From the NCBI RefSeq assembly GCF_000171815.1, contig NZ_ABGR01000004.1:62001-126000 (forward strand): 64,000 bases of DNA. Direction: 5' to 3'. Below, one piece after another: positions 19,752-28,186 of the stretch (its first letter is position 1; each line of letters starts with the position of its first letter). Source of the stretch: Vibrio sp. AND4 (GTDB lineage: Bacteria > Pseudomonadota > Gammaproteobacteria > Enterobacterales > Vibrionaceae). The notes beneath the pieces were generated by a model, which was not told where the DNA came from, ran no database searches, and saw only the letters and a program-made list of their open reading frames with translations. The translations under genes and the position numbers were made by a program.

Positions 19752-20745
19752 TTCCATCAAAGACACTCTCAAACGACTCGAAAGTGCCCCAGTAAAAGCT
19801 AAAGCTGGAGTTAGGCTTCTGAAAGTTAAAGAGGGCTTACAACTTCGTATTCACCCTAAACGCTCCACTACCGCAAAAGGAACGAAAACCTGGCAATTCA
19901 AATATCGTCACCCTGTAACACGAAAAGTAACTAAAATTTCAATGGGAACCTATCCTTCCCTGGGGCTGGCTGCCGCCAAATTAGAAGCAGCAGAATATCG
20001 CAAACAAATTGCGTTAGGTTTAGATCCTAAGCGCGTCAAAGAAGATAAGAGAATTGAAGAGCTACGCAAGCACGATGATAACTTTCTCGCTGTCGCAAGC
20101 GATGTTATCAACGCTAACCCTCTTACAAAAATGAGCAATTCATTTGAGAAACATCACGTTGAAAACATGCCTACCATTCGACCTGAACTATTAGGCGACT
20201 TTTTATCTCGATTGGAGCAAAATGAAAACATCCAAGATAAAACCAAACTACTGCTACTTTGGCAGTTGCACACTATCGCACGTCCAAAAGAAGCGGCAAG
20301 AACACGCTGGAAAGACATAGATTTAAAAAACCGATGCTGGACCATACCTGCTGAAGAAATGAAGCGTAGACGTGAACACAGAGTCCCTCTAACTGAGCAG
20401 GCTATTACCATTCTTGAACGAATCAGAATTCAAAGTGACGGTAAAGAATTCGTCTTCCCTGGTGAACGAAACCCACAGAGTCATATAAGCATCTACACAG
20501 CCAATGCTGCTTTAAAACGCAGCTTAGGGTTTAAAGATGAACTCGTTGCACATGGTTTGAGAGCTATTGCATCAACCGCCCTACACGAGCAAGGCTTTGA
20601 CACACTGCATATCGAGGCTTGCCTATCACACATGGACAAGAATACGACAAGAGCGAGCTACAACCGCTCAGACTTTTTTGAACAAAGGAAAGAAATCATG
20701 AGCTGGTGGAGTGAGTTTATAATGGAAGCGAATAGTAATCACTAA
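19747..20745 (+). pseudogene. P4-type tyrosine recombinase (integrase) remnant
   Basis: The frame is open from 19702 to a stop at 20743-20745, but has no ATG before 19942. Residues homologous to the N-terminal DUF4102 domain (GLQLRIHPKRS, TWQFKYRHP, MGTYPSLGLAAAK) are encoded upstream of that ATG, so the true start has been lost or is a rare codon such as the CTG at 19747. The core-binding domain is largely missing: the chain jumps from DDNFLAVASD, which normally begins it, to INANPLTKM, which normally ends it, an apparent in-frame deletion of roughly 100 residues. The catalytic half is intact: Arg in HTIARPKEAARTRW, HGLR, LSH and the nucleophile Tyr in ASYNRSDF. The remnant is probably inactive and marks an integrated island. 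Confidence 0.75.
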
Positions 20746-20870
20746 ACAACGAAAAAGATAAGAGTGGCGAACACTTATCGATAGGCACTAGCCGTTGTCA
20801 GCGCACATTTAAATAGCCGATTATTGACTGAAAATTACCTTGAAAAACTCCGCTATCGACCACACCATAA
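20746..20870. other. Non-coding gap after the integrase remnant
   Basis: No gene is visible. A weak GATAAG/CTTATC stem lies at 20757-20779. The sequence around it (ACAACG ... CGTTGT) has a loose attC-like look, but the conserved boxes are not convincing. Confidence 0.4.
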
Positions 20871-21101
20871 GACGCTGACGCGAGCGCGGCACTTTACAGA
20901 ATCGTAAAATTAGCCAAAGCCAATCGTCTTAACCTCTATAACCATATGGTTAAGTGTAAGAAAGAGCTGGCGAAAGCAGGCAAGATATCATGCCTTGAAA
21001 CTTTAAGCACTGCAGTATCGCACTATGGGCGCATACGGCGTACTCCAACCGAGGTAAGTCCCCTTAGCTTGATGGGACGCTTACTAAACCGAAAAGCCTA
21101 A
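20871..21101 (+). pseudogene. IS66-like transposase C-terminal remnant
   Basis: A frame without a start codon runs from just after a stop at 20868-20870 to a stop at 21099-21101, about 76 residues. Its beginning (SAALYRIVKLAKANRLNLY) matches the pattern of the IS66-family transposase C-terminal region, where a small residue precedes LYSLVETAKANGLNPY. The downstream half (ELAKAGKIS to LMGRLLNRKA) is not recognised. No terminal inverted repeats are visible. It is best read as transposon debris between the integrase remnant and the restriction operon. Confidence 0.4.
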
Positions 21102-21117
21102 GCAGAAATACTTAGGC
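21096..21117 (-). terminator. Possible terminator of the restriction operon
   Basis: GCCTAAG, eight-base loop, CTTAGGC. On the minus strand it is followed by TTTT and lies about 200 bases beyond the last stop codon of the operon. Between them (21118-21321) no gene is seen, only a perfect 16-bp palindrome AATCAAGATCTTGATT at 21155-21170. Confidence 0.4.
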
Positions 21118-21321
21118 ATCAGAATATGATGGGAGAGAGACAGCAAGATTAGCGAATCAAGATCTTGATTTAAAAAACAAACAGCAGATCTATGATTTAA
21201 AAGTATTACTCAATAAAATCCATTGAATGGAAAGATATCGATTAACTACCCTTCCATTACGTTTAAGCCTGGCTACTCGACCCTAAATCTGAAATTTCAT
21301 GTTATGAATCGCTATAGCTTT

Positions 21322-23241
21322 CTATCCTTTCAGCGCCTTTTCATGAATTGATTCCGTTGAGATAGCTCCAATATCTTTGCTGAAACCTTCTAACAGACTT
21401 TGTATCTTACTCTTGCTTTCTTCAATCGAAGTAAACCAGTCACTCAGTTCCTTTTGTTTTTCTAGACTAGGTAAAGAAACTTCCACTTCATATAACTGAT
21501 TGATAGAAACAAATTTTTGTGCGGTGCCTGTTGCCAAATTGTTCAAGTCTAAGCTTTTTAAAACATGAGCTAAGTAAGGTAAATACACCCTAGTCGTGTC
21601 CAGTAGTTCCAAGCTTATCGCGTTGGTAGTTAACCAATATGGTTTAGATGAAAAGTGTATGTTTCCGCAGTGTGCACCAACCTTTCCAATTATGACTGAG
21701 TCTCCGGGTCTATTAGCGTCTAGGTAATATCCTATTATTCCATTTCCCCCATACACAGGAAATTCTCCCTTGCTTTCGACGTCATCTTTATTGAGATTCT
21801 TTCCACTTCTAAGTTTACACACATCTTTTAACGCTACATGATGTATGTACTCTAACTCGAAATTGCGAGACATAGTATCAAAGTGCTTTTCAATTGATGT
21901 CACCAAAGCTAACTGTTCGCTTTTTAATAAGGCGATCATTTTCTGTTTGTCGAACTTCAAGCCCGCTTCTTTCTTAGGTAAAGAAAATGAAAGGTTAAGT
22001 GTCTTATCTTGTAGTAAAGACTCCTTACTTATTAAGCAAGAATGCTCACTAACTTCTCTACGTTCGTACAATGACGTAAAGTCCTCAAAGTCAGAATCAG
22101 TAATTGAGTTTAACTTACTCAAAGGTTTATCCGTTCTTAACTCATAAAACCATATGTCTTTTTCTGACACGGTATTATCAAAAAACAAAACACTAACTTT
22201 AACTCCAGAGTATGGTGCTAACGTACCTTTAGGAAGGCTCAGAACGGTGTGCAGATTAAATTGCGTTAGCAACTGTCGCTTTAGTTCATCTAGATGTGAT
22301 GCATTACCGAACAAAATGCCATCTGGAATAACTATTGCAGCCCGTCCCCCTTTTGCCAGCTTATCCATCGTATGCTTAAGAAACATAGCTTCAAGACTGC
22401 CGCTATAACCGTGATAGTAATATTCATACTTAGTTAACTCGTTAACTTTTCCAAATGGCACTCCAGAAATGACAAAATCATACTGCTGACAATCTCTATT
22501 TAGCAATGAGTCGGATATCGATACACCACTAATGTCGATATCGTTGAGAAGTAAGTTCAACATTCCTATCAAATGCGCGAATGGACTTAGATCATTACCA
22601 ATAAAATTTAAATCATTAAAGTAGCTCTTATTCTTTACGTGTTTGATTGCCTCAACAAAAAAACCACCTGTTCCCATAGCAGGATCGTAAACTGTAGTTA
22701 GTGGCTCAGGATTTAGAGCACTGACCATTGCCTTAATCAACGGTCTTGGTGAATAATATGCACCTGATGAACCAGAATCCTTAATCATATTAAGCAGTAG
22801 ATAGTCAAAATCAACTTCAATATCTTCAAATAAATCTATCTCTTCCAGTTTATGTATAACCAAATATAATATTTTATTTGACCTTATTCTAAAAGGTATC
22901 TGCTCAAATATGTTTTCGATTTTTTTCCAGTTATGGCGAGAGAAAATTCTATGAGATAATTCATCTTCACTAAAAATAATATTAGTTTCAATCTGAATTA
23001 ATCTATCTCTTAAAGTATAACAATCAATTACTGAACCATTTTGTGAAAGATTATCCAGCCCGGTAAATAAGATCGGAAATGAACCAACATGCTTTTCATT
23101 TAGTAATTCTATTGAGACCGCCTTGTCGATATATTTAATTAATAGTAGCAGTGACAATTGCTCGACGGCATCAATAGCATTATTTATGCCAGTATCCTTT
23201 CTTAAGAGTTCAATGATATCTGTCAATCTATTATTATTCAT
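21322..23241 (-). CDS. Type I-like methyltransferase-specificity fusion with degenerate motif IV
   Basis: Encodes 639 residues. Residues ~1-150 resemble the HsdM N-terminal helical domain. The N6-adenine methylase fold follows: AYYSPRPLIKAMV, then SAM-binding motif I DPAMGTGG at 186-193. Where motif IV (NPPF/Y) is expected, the sequence reads I-S-G-V-P-F (258-263), so the catalytic Asn and first Pro are missing. Residues ~460-600 form a single HsdS-type target recognition domain (LKDVCKLRSGKNL, EFPVYGGNGIIGYY, SVIIGKVGAHCGN) followed by a helical spacer. The fold suggests it binds SAM and a DNA half-site but may not methylate. It is the last gene of the operon; its ATG overlaps the ATPase stop by one base (TAATG). 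It may act as sensor or DNA-binding partner of the ATPase rather than as a host modifier; this is inference. Confidence 0.8.
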   Translation of the reverse strand: MNNNRLTDIIELLRKDTGINNAIDAVEQLSLLLLIKYIDKAVSIELLNEKHVGSFPILFTGLDNLSQNGSVIDCYTLRDRLIQIETNIIFSEDELSHRIFSRHNWKKIENIFEQIPFRIRSNKILYLVIHKLEEIDLFEDIEVDFDYLLLNMIKDSGSSGAYYSPRPLIKAMVSALNPEPLTTVYDPAMGTGGFFVEAIKHVKNKSYFNDLNFIGNDLSPFAHLIGMLNLLLNDIDISGVSISDSLLNRDCQQYDFVISGVPFGKVNELTKYEYYYHGYSGSLEAMFLKHTMDKLAKGGRAAIVIPDGILFGNASHLDELKRQLLTQFNLHTVLSLPKGTLAPYSGVKVSVLFFDNTVSEKDIWFYELRTDKPLSKLNSITDSDFEDFTSLYERREVSEHSCLISKESLLQDKTLNLSFSLPKKEAGLKFDKQKMIALLKSEQLALVTSIEKHFDTMSRNFELEYIHHVALKDVCKLRSGKNLNKDDVESKGEFPVYGGNGIIGYYLDANRPGDSVIIGKVGAHCGNIHFSSKPYWLTTNAISLELLDTTRVYLPYLAHVLKSLDLNNLATGTAQKFVSINQLYEVEVSLPSLEKQKELSDWFTSIEESKSKIQSLLEGFSKDIGAISTESIHEKALKG

Positions 23242-25121
23242 TACTTTCTCACCAAGTATTTATACATATCTACGATATCATTACTGATCTCTTCAGGAAT
23301 TATTTTGTTAACATACTTTTGAGCTTTTTCGATGCAAAACCCTTTACCATCAACATTTATATAAGGGTCAACGATTTTCTTAACTGAACTTGATGGATGC
23401 TTAGCCAAGTAACTATTGAACTTACCATCAATTCCAATATCTCCATTTTTGCCTACTTTTAACTGGCAATCTTCTACGTAGTGCCTATTGATTTCATTAC
23501 ATGCAGCCCCTAAAGCAGTATAAGACAGTAGATAGTGCTTAATCTCTCTTCTTCTCCAAGACAATAACACCACTTTTTTCAATGGCTTTGAATCTTTTTC
23601 AGTTTTTTGTTTAGTATTTTTTTTAGAAGGCTTAGGGGGCTCTGTAGGCTTAAACAAGTGGCCCTTAACTAAAAATGGATTTTCAGTTGTACCAATTAGA
23701 TTATTAGGGTATTCATCAGCATCGCATATCATGAATACTCTTTCGGTTTTAGCTTTCAGTTTTTTCAATGTTTTTAAAGTCGTTAAAAACCTTTCGTAAT
23801 TTTTTAACCAGTTTATTTTATTGTCACCAAATGTATTTTTATCTTGCCCCTCAACAAACCCAGAAGAAATACTCAAGCAAATGAAATCAGATAGACTATC
23901 CTCAATCATTTCATCTGAATACTCTTCATCAATAGATAGTTTTCTCTTAAGTAACAACTTAAAAATTTCCCAGTCATGTGCATGATCCATAACTACGACA
24001 TTTTTATACATAGAAACAATTTTATACTGTGTTTCTTCAACTTCAGATAAAGCTTCTAATCTCTGAAGTAGTTTGAATGATGAATTGGCATATTGAACCT
24101 CTCCACACTCAATAGTTCTTAATTTATCGATCCCAGCTTTAGCAATAGAGTCCAACAAGTGTGATGTTGTGATTAGTGAACCTTTAATTTCATTGTAAAC
24201 CTCCCACAATCTATCAATATTTCTATAATGGAGATGAGAATCTGCTTCATCAAACAAAAATAGAGTATTTTCTCTGTCAAAAAGATCTATTAATGCATAC
24301 AGGAAAAGTAGTTGGTACTCACCATCACTCAAATCCTCCAAGCGTAGCGGCTTACTGTCCTCGCCTGAAGAACCAATCACTTTAAAAAATTCAAGGTTGA
24401 GACTTTTTTTAACTACAAAGTAATCGTTATCAGCAGCTTGTGTAAAGAACATGATTTTCGAATCAAAAGAGGTATGCTCATCTGTCTCAAAAGACACCTT
24501 GGATAACTCACTTTGAGATAACTGAATCGTTTTCAGCTCTATAGGTTGACTAAAATCGTAACTCTCATCCACTAAAGTGTTAATAAAGTTGCTTAGAGTT
24601 AGATGGTAAGCCTTATTGGTCATAACATCGCTGTTGCCTTGGTCTTCTTCTTTTTGAGCTTGACCTACTAAGCTCACATATGCTTTATCAACTTTAATAT
24701 CAAAAGAGACTTTTGTTGAATCATCCTCTTCAAATTCACTTTCGATGACATAACCGTTGTGACGCAAGAATTTGCGTACCAAACCATTTTGGTTACCAGT
24801 AGTAGATAAAAATATTAGTAGCTTCGCCAGCGACTTGTCATAGTAAAAACAATCTAGGTTTAGTGCCCTTTTATCTTTTCGTTCCGTGTTTAAGTAATGA
24901 GCAAAACGTTCCGAATAGCTTTCATTTTGGCCAGACGAAAAACATACTACATTAAATTCTTCGTATAGAGAGCCCTTTAGTTTTTCATCAAAGATAGACT
25001 TTAAAATTGTTGATTTACCAGAGCCATTCCCACCGATGAAAGTAGCAATTTTGTCAAACTTTAGCTCCTGTGGTTGGTCATGAAGGACATTTGGTGGTAA
25101 GGGAAGTGAAATAGTTGCCAT
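23241..25121 (-). CDS. ABC-type ATPase fused to TOPRIM/DUF4435-like domain, probable defence effector
   Basis: Encodes 626 residues. The N-terminal ABC ATPase of the AAA15/OLD type has Walker A GGNGSGKS (30-37), signature LSDGE (264-268), Walker B LFLFDEADSH (287-296) and the switch His in TTSH (318-321). The C-terminal part from ~370 looks like a TOPRIM or DUF4435 nuclease: VVVMDHAHDWEIF (Asp379 where Glu is usual, Asp383), MICDADE (Asp467, Asp469) and SWRRREIKHYLL (521-532). This order recalls fused AriA-AriB proteins of PARIS, and more loosely OLD nucleases, which cause abortive infection. A lysine-rich insert at ~495-515 separates the DxD motif from the WRRREI motif. It overlaps HsdR's stop codon and the next start by one base each, so it is made with the restriction enzyme. 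PARIS assignment is inference; the ATPase is certain. Confidence 0.8.
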   Translation of the reverse strand: MATISLPLPPNVLHDQPQELKFDKIATFIGGNGSGKSTILKSIFDEKLKGSLYEEFNVVCFSSGQNESYSERFAHYLNTERKDKRALNLDCFYYDKSLAKLLIFLSTTGNQNGLVRKFLRHNGYVIESEFEEDDSTKVSFDIKVDKAYVSLVGQAQKEEDQGNSDVMTNKAYHLTLSNFINTLVDESYDFSQPIELKTIQLSQSELSKVSFETDEHTSFDSKIMFFTQAADNDYFVVKKSLNLEFFKVIGSSGEDSKPLRLEDLSDGEYQLLFLYALIDLFDRENTLFLFDEADSHLHYRNIDRLWEVYNEIKGSLITTSHLLDSIAKAGIDKLRTIECGEVQYANSSFKLLQRLEALSEVEETQYKIVSMYKNVVVMDHAHDWEIFKLLLKRKLSIDEEYSDEMIEDSLSDFICLSISSGFVEGQDKNTFGDNKINWLKNYERFLTTLKTLKKLKAKTERVFMICDADEYPNNLIGTTENPFLVKGHLFKPTEPPKPSKKNTKQKTEKDSKPLKKVVLLSWRRREIKHYLLSYTALGAACNEINRHYVEDCQLKVGKNGDIGIDGKFNSYLAKHPSSSVKKIVDPYINVDGKGFCIEKAQKYVNKIIPEEISNDIVDMYKYLVRK

Positions 25122-28100
25122 TAATAATGTTCCTCAATATAACCATACGCCTTGGCGAACAGCTCTTTGTCTTTTCCTAAACCAAACTGAGCAAGTGTCA
25201 GTAACAAGGCCTTTTGAATCTCTCTTGGGCCACTGTTCGAGCTCTGCCAGCCTTTAAAGCGTTTAGCTTTTACAATCTTGTCTATCTGCTCAACGACATC
25301 ACCGATTAGCTTTGGTGTGCTCTCGGGGCGAGTTTCTAAGAACAGTTTTGTTAGTGCTTGTTTGTTATCTTCTTGAGTTACTGGTGAATCGCCCGTTTCA
25401 CGTTCGGCTTGAACTGTATCTTTAGCCGTATCAAGTAGCCCTTTCAGCCAGTCAATTGCCTTGATTACGCCTGCTTCATAGTCCTGGCGTAGTTTTTCTA
25501 AGCGCTCACCGAGAGCGATAAACTTAGGATTACCGCTGCCGCGCAGACGGCCCATGAGATCAATTTCAAGCTGGCTCGCTCGCTTCTCTTGCTCTTTCTC
25601 AGTCAACGTGAAGATAGCGTGCTCATCCATGACCAATTCATCAATATCATCACGAATGCGATTAATATCGGTATGTTCGTGAATCATCTTGATGGTTTCT
25701 GGGCCTAGTGCAGCCCAAACAAGAGAGCCTGTCTGCCCTACAGGGCGAACTGATTCATAGATTTGTACCAGCCACTTATAATCCGCTCGATAAGGCGTTA
25801 AGAAAGCATCCGGGTTAATCGCAGACCATAACTTAGCTAAAACACCAAAAGAGGCCGCAAACTCATCACGTTTCTCGTTAGTTGGTAAGCAAGCTTGTGC
25901 TGCCATAATACCTTCGAAACCATCGATGGTTCTGTCGACATTAGGGAAGAAGCTTAAACACTTGTCTAACTGAGCTGGCAGTAGCTCTTTAAAGGCCTCG
26001 ATACCTTCTACCACACCTTCTATTTCTTCGGGGTTATAAGCTAATGCGGTACGCAAGTTCTCAAACACGCCTAAGTAATCAATGATGAGGCCCATTTGCT
26101 TACTAACGTTGTCCGTCTCGTACAAACGGTTAGTACGACACATCGCCTGCAACAGGGTATGGTCACGTAATGGCTTATCTAAGTACATGCAGTAACAGAT
26201 AGGCGCATCGAATCCGGTCAACAGTTTTGCGGTAACAATCAGCAATTGAAGTGGTTGTTTTGGATCTTTGTAATCCTCAATCAGGCTCTTCTGCTTTTGG
26301 TCATTACCATCAATCTCTTGCCAACGTTCAAAGTCGGACTCTTTGATAGGCAGCTCAAGGTCTTGCTTCCATTTACGCCAGTCCTTGTTAACCTTGCCTT
26401 TCTTACTTGCGTCTTCATCTTTGATTGGTGCTTGGTCGACGTTCATGACCACTTCTACCGCATCAAAGCCTAGTTTCTTACCGAGCAAATAATACATCTG
26501 CACACAGGTATCTCGGTCATAGACCACTACCATGCCTTTCATCTGCTTTGGCTTTACATGGCTTACAAAGTGATTGGCAATATCTTCACTTACCGCCGCC
26601 ATGCGTTTTGGCGCCTTCAACATAATCGCTAAGCGGCCAGCACGCTTAGATAATGCCATTTTCTCATCATCGTCTAGGTCGTTATCTTTGACCATTTGTT
26701 CAAAGGCTTCATCAATTGCTGCACGATCCACACGAAGCTCAGCCAAACGAGGCTCAAACTTGACTGCATTGGTCGCTTTATCTCGTATGGACTGCTTATA
26801 GCTGTAGCGGTTCATATAACGCCCTTCATCCTCTTCAGCACCAAAGAGTTTGAAAGTATTGCGGTCGATACCAGAAATCGGCGTACCTGTTAAGCCATAG
26901 AAATGAGCATGAGGCAGCGCCCAGCGCATTTTGTCGCCAAGAGAACCCTCTTGAGTGCGGTGCGCTTCATCCACCAGCACAATAATGTTATCACGACTGT
27001 TTAGACCGTTTTCATTGCTCTCATCGATTTCGACGTCTTTAAACTTGAAGACGGTGGTGATCAAAATGCCGCGACTATCTTGTTCTATATGCTCACCAAG
27101 CTTTTTACAGCTTTGTACTTTGATGAGATTTTTAACATCCGCTCCACCAAAGGTTTCATTGATTTGGCTATCGAGATCTCGACGGTCTACCACAATCAAG
27201 ACGGTTGGATTTTTCAATTTGTTATCAGCACGAAGCATGCGAGCCGCATAGAGCATAAGCAAGGACTTACCTGAACCTTGGAAGTGCCAGATAAGACCTT
27301 TTTTCGGATAACCTTTTTTTACACGCTCAACAATTTGCTTTGCAGCTTCGAATTGAGGGTAACGCGGTAAGATTTTAATGCGTTTAGGTGGAGTGTCTTT
27401 GCCTGTCTTCACCGTTGAAAACAGCGCAAAAGACTCTAACATTTGCAGCAAGGTTTCTGGGTTCAACAAGCCTTCGCAACTATCAAGCACGGTAGCTAAA
27501 CTTGCAGGAATCTCATCTCGCTGATCGGTTTTATGCCATGGCCCCCAATCTTTAACTCGGGCATTAATCGCACCATAAGCAAAAGTGCGACCTTCAGAAG
27601 CAAAACATAGAAGGTTTGGCACGAAGAAGGGCTCAACATTTTTCCAATAATGCTTTTGACCACCAATAAAATCAGCAGCACCATCTTGCCAAGTCACACT
27701 TGGACGAGTGGCAGATTTTACTTCCCCCACCACCAGCGGGATACCGTTCACGTACAGAACGATATCGAAGAACACCTCTGTCGCGGCAATGAAGTGAACC
27801 TGCTGAGAAACAACAAAGTGGTTGTTTTCGGGAGTATCAAAATCAATCAGCTTGATAGTGATATGATCGCCATTTTCGCCAAACGGTAGGCTTTTCTCTG
27901 CCATCAACCATTCATGGAAATTCTCGTTGGCTTTGACTAAACCAGTATGCTTAGCTTCTAACATCAAGCCACGAAGTTTGTAGATCACCTCATCAGCATA
28001 ATCAGGATTGTTGCAAATATCAGGGTTTAACGAACAAAGCGCGTCTTTAAGCCAGGTATCAACGAAGATATCGTGAGTTTGCTTAGGCAAGCTCTCACCA

Positions 28101-28183
28101 TGACAGTAATTCCACTTTACTCCGCTCAAGCCTTTTAAACGGTCAATAATTCCATCTTCTGTGACGTTTTGTTCGTTAAACAT
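25121..28183 (-). CDS. hsdR: Type I restriction enzyme R subunit (HsdR)
   Basis: Encodes 1020 residues, normal for HsdR. The N-terminal PD-(D/E)xK nuclease has Asp140 (FFDIVLY) and Glu154-x-Lys156 (GEVKSA). The SF2 translocase follows with Walker A QGSGKS (302-307), DEAH box LVDEAH (405-408), motif III YGLTGTPIS and motif VI QAMCRTNRLYE. The C-terminal ~300 residues are helical and should contact the M2S methyltransferase core. The protein pumps DNA and cuts at collision points on unmodified invading DNA. It lies 3 bases after hsdS and overlaps the ATPase gene by one base. All motor and nuclease motifs are present, so the enzyme should be active. Confidence 0.95.
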   Translation of the reverse strand: MFNEQNVTEDGIIDRLKGLSGVKWNYCHGESLPKQTHDIFVDTWLKDALCSLNPDICNNPDYADEVIYKLRGLMLEAKHTGLVKANENFHEWLMAEKSLPFGENGDHITIKLIDFDTPENNHFVVSQQVHFIAATEVFFDIVLYVNGIPLVVGEVKSATRPSVTWQDGAADFIGGQKHYWKNVEPFFVPNLLCFASEGRTFAYGAINARVKDWGPWHKTDQRDEIPASLATVLDSCEGLLNPETLLQMLESFALFSTVKTGKDTPPKRIKILPRYPQFEAAKQIVERVKKGYPKKGLIWHFQGSGKSLLMLYAARMLRADNKLKNPTVLIVVDRRDLDSQINETFGGADVKNLIKVQSCKKLGEHIEQDSRGILITTVFKFKDVEIDESNENGLNSRDNIIVLVDEAHRTQEGSLGDKMRWALPHAHFYGLTGTPISGIDRNTFKLFGAEEDEGRYMNRYSYKQSIRDKATNAVKFEPRLAELRVDRAAIDEAFEQMVKDNDLDDDEKMALSKRAGRLAIMLKAPKRMAAVSEDIANHFVSHVKPKQMKGMVVVYDRDTCVQMYYLLGKKLGFDAVEVVMNVDQAPIKDEDASKKGKVNKDWRKWKQDLELPIKESDFERWQEIDGNDQKQKSLIEDYKDPKQPLQLLIVTAKLLTGFDAPICYCMYLDKPLRDHTLLQAMCRTNRLYETDNVSKQMGLIIDYLGVFENLRTALAYNPEEIEGVVEGIEAFKELLPAQLDKCLSFFPNVDRTIDGFEGIMAAQACLPTNEKRDEFAASFGVLAKLWSAINPDAFLTPYRADYKWLVQIYESVRPVGQTGSLVWAALGPETIKMIHEHTDINRIRDDIDELVMDEHAIFTLTEKEQEKRASQLEIDLMGRLRGSGNPKFIALGERLEKLRQDYEAGVIKAIDWLKGLLDTAKDTVQAERETGDSPVTQEDNKQALTKLFLETRPESTPKLIGDVVEQIDKIVKAKRFKGWQSSNSGPREIQKALLLTLAQFGLGKDKELFAKAYGYIEEHY

Positions 28184-28186
28184 TTT

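Noticed and set aside
20741..20800. Integron attC-like site after the integrase remnant
   Set aside because: Only a loose ACAACG/CGTTGT pairing is seen and the conserved attC end boxes are not present.
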